From an uncultured Erysipelotrichaceae bacterium (GTDB lineage: Bacteria > Bacillota_I > Bacilli_A > Erysipelotrichales > Erysipelotrichaceae), in contig CACZPD010000108.1 of NCBI GenBank assembly GCA_902782955.1, positions 1 through 6,767 on the forward strand: DNA of 6,767 nucleotides, read 5' to 3'. The notes under the pieces are model-generated. The model had not been told where the DNA came from. It ran no database searches and saw nothing but the letters and a program-made list of their open reading frames with translations. A program made the position numbers and the translations under genes. Shown here piece by piece: positions 5,355-6,767 of this stretch (the first letter of the stretch is position 1; each line of letters starts with the position of its first letter).

Positions 5355-5903
5355 TTATTCTCCGTTCAGCCTGACAATGACCGGCGTGATACCCAGGGCC
5401 GGCAGGATCTTTTCCGTCAGTTCCTTTGTGCGGAAACGGATCGAGCTTGTATTGACGCAGGGATGACATCCGAACATCTCCTCTTTGAAGACATCCTCAT
5501 CGATCACGAGCCTGACCCTGTGCTCCTTATCATTGATCAGTCCAAGGATCGTGGCGCTTCCCGGATATACATCCAGGAAACGGACCATGTATTCTTCATC
5601 CGCGAAGGAAAGCCTGCTGGAGTTGACCTGTTTCGATAATTCCCTTGTTTTGAAAGGTTTGTCTCCCGGCATGACCAGCAGGTAAAAATCCGTTTTCTGC
5701 CGGTTGCACAGGAAAAGGTTCTTGCAGATGCGGACACCGAGTATACTGTCCACCTCGGCGCAGACCTCCATGCTCGAAGCCGGCATATCCGGATGATCCG
5801 TCCGGTCATAATCGATGCCGAGCCCGTCCAGAAACGCATAGGCACGGATCTCCCGTTCCTCTCTTCCGGTCATGTCTTTTGGTGATCCCTTATAAAGTTC
5901 CAT
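5355..5903 (-). CDS. YbaK/ProX-type prolyl-tRNA editing protein (free-standing aminoacyl-tRNA deacylase)
   Basis: This family resembles the editing insertion domain of prolyl-tRNA synthetase and hydrolyses mischarged Ala-tRNA(Pro) or related species in the cytoplasm. From the ATG at 5903 the protein has 182 residues, a usual length. Family features are KNLFLCNRQKTDFYLLV (61-77) with the conserved Lys61, DKPFKTRELSKQ (81-92), the PGSATILGLIND loop (114-125), and GCHPCVNTSSI (145-155) with His147. I chose MELYKGSPKD as the start because related proteins begin this way. The frame stays open to 6026 upstream, but that part overlaps the MATE gene and reads as non-conserved sequence. An ATG three codons earlier (5912) is possible, and neither has a clear ribosome site. 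The gene begins about 32 nt after the MATE stop, so the two are probably co-transcribed. Which mischarged tRNA it clears is not determined by sequence. Confidence 0.92.
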   Translation of the reverse strand: MELYKGSPKDMTGREEREIRAYAFLDGLGIDYDRTDHPDMPASSMEVCAEVDSILGVRICKNLFLCNRQKTDFYLLVMPGDKPFKTRELSKQVNSSRLSFADEEYMVRFLDVYPGSATILGLINDKEHRVRLVIDEDVFKEEMFGCHPCVNTSSIRFRTKELTEKILPALGITPVIVRLNGE

Positions 5904-5935
5904 ACCCGGCATTTTATCACAGAATACCGGATGAC

Positions 5936-6767
5936 TTATGCATACAGATGATTTTTCGTCATATATCTGCGGTAAACGACAACAGACAGTGAAACAGTCA
6001 GGATATCCGCCGCCAGCTGTGACCATACGATACCGTACATCCCGAAGAAATGATGCAGGAGGAACAGCATCGGTATGTTGAACGCCACCCAGCGCATGAC
6101 ACCCAGGAAGAACGCTTCCCGGCCCTTGCCGAAACTGTTGAACAGATGCACGTGGAAGAAGCTGAGGAACATCAGTATCGTAGCCAGTGCCCTTGCCCTA
6201 AGGAAGTTTGTTCCGAGGGCTACCGTCTGCGCCTCATTGATAAAGAAGCGCATGATATAAGGCGCGAACAGCTCATACATCAGGATACTGACCAGGGCAC
6301 AGGCAATGCCCAGATTCCGGGAATACCTGATCGTCGCATTCATCCTTTTGTAATTCCCGGCGGAATAGTTGTAGGCAATGATCGGCACCATACCCTGGCA
6401 GATACCGACACCGATATTCAGCGGCAGACGTTCCGCTTTCAGAACGATGCCGATCGCAGCGACGGGTATATCCCCGTATCCCGACATCAGCCTCTGGATG
6501 ATCATATAATCCAGGTCAAACAGGAAGCCGGCAACGGAGGATACGATCCCGATGCTGAAAACCTTCTTCAGATGATCCGCCTGCGGAATAAGAAGCGGTG
6601 AATACATGCGGATCACGGAAGCTTCCCTGATACTGCGGATCATGATAATGAAATAGATACACGAAATGATATTGGAAACACAGGTTGCCGCACCGGCACC
6701 GACGATCTCCATTCCCTTCGGAAACAAGACAAACATGAATAAAGGATCCAGGGCGATGTTGATCACA
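5936..6767 (-). CDS. MATE-family multidrug/metabolite exporter, C-terminal part (gene enters from the right edge)
   Basis: MATE transporters are 12-helix inner-membrane antiporters that expel cationic drugs or metabolites in exchange for Na+ or H+. About 277 codons are visible, and the frame is open to the window edge, so the 5' end is missing. The first visible residues (NIALDPLFMF, then VGAGAATCVSN) match the end of the N-terminal helical bundle, near residue 180 of a usual 440-460. The second bundle follows with about seven hydrophobic segments. It includes the repeat-half motif GVGICQGMVPIIAYNYSAG (119-137), a loop with FINEAQTVALG, and terminal segments near 219-241 and 243-265. The C-terminus is a short basic cytoplasmic tail (RRYMTKNHLYA). 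It leads into the tRNA-editing gene about 32 nt downstream. The substrate cannot be assigned, and the family call is secure. Confidence 0.93.
   Translation of the reverse strand, partial: VINIALDPLFMFVLFPKGMEIVGAGAATCVSNIISCIYFIIMIRSIREASVIRMYSPLLIPQADHLKKVFSIGIVSSVAGFLFDLDYMIIQRLMSGYGDIPVAAIGIVLKAERLPLNIGVGICQGMVPIIAYNYSAGNYKRMNATIRYSRNLGIACALVSILMYELFAPYIMRFFINEAQTVALGTNFLRARALATILMFLSFFHVHLFNSFGKGREAFFLGVMRWVAFNIPMLFLLHHFFGMYGIVWSQLAADILTVSLSVVVYRRYMTKNHLYA

Noticed and set aside
5180..5374. 64-codon plus-strand frame beginning near 5180
   Set aside because: It runs through the operon terminator hairpin and into the end of the YbaK-type gene, with no family resemblance and no convincing ribosome site.
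5904..6026. Longer N-terminus for the YbaK-type protein (41 extra residues)
   Set aside because: The extra part overlaps the end of the MATE gene, looks non-conserved (Cys-rich, no motif) and precedes the family-typical start MELYKG.
1..6767. CRISPR array, insertion sequence, tRNA or rRNA
   Set aside because: No regularly spaced repeats, transposase motifs, terminal inverted repeats or tRNA cloverleaf signatures were seen on either strand.

Overview
The window looks like chromosomal DNA of a low-to-mid GC Bacillota (Firmicutes), plausibly a gut or rumen member of the Clostridia or Erysipelotrichia. The evidence is MutS of the Firmicutes type, a domain-swapped GH3 beta-glucosidase of the kind known from Butyrivibrio and Ruminococcus, strong AGGAGG ribosome sites, and several intrinsic terminators. 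The genus cannot be fixed from the sequence. All five protein genes lie on the minus strand. The only plausible plus-strand transcript is a small RNA candidate.

Layout from left to right: (1) bases 1-549 hold the first 183 codons of mutS, which runs off the left edge. (2) Bases 550-840 are non-coding. They contain the mutS promoter region, a hairpin that can terminate in both directions (628-654), and a plus-strand structured RNA candidate (about 709-839) with its own promoter-like boxes and terminator. (3) Bases 841-3267 encode an 808-residue cytoplasmic GH3 glycosidase whose two catalytic domains are in reversed order. (4) Bases 3423-5089 form a compact, AT-rich cassette in transcription order: a promoter bracketed by an 8-bp inverted repeat, a fused Xre helix-turn-helix/ImmA-IrrE metallopeptidase, a PIN-domain protein 3 nt downstream, and a terminator 5 nt after the stop. 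This has the form of a type II toxin-antitoxin module. (5) Bases 5355-6767 hold the C-terminal two thirds of a MATE-family exporter, followed by a free-standing prolyl-tRNA editing protein (YbaK/ProX type), closed by a strong terminator.

Functionally the flanking genes are ordinary (mismatch repair, glycoside breakdown, drug or metabolite export, tRNA proofreading). The accessory part is the toxin-antitoxin-like cassette. Its sampled GC (20/60 and 22/60 in two lines) is well below that of its neighbours (31/60 and 32/60), which suggests horizontal acquisition between two older transcription units. No transposase, integrase, CRISPR array, tRNA or rRNA was seen. The two items most worth a second look are the cassette with its spaced operator and the orphan RNA candidate between mutS and the glycosidase.
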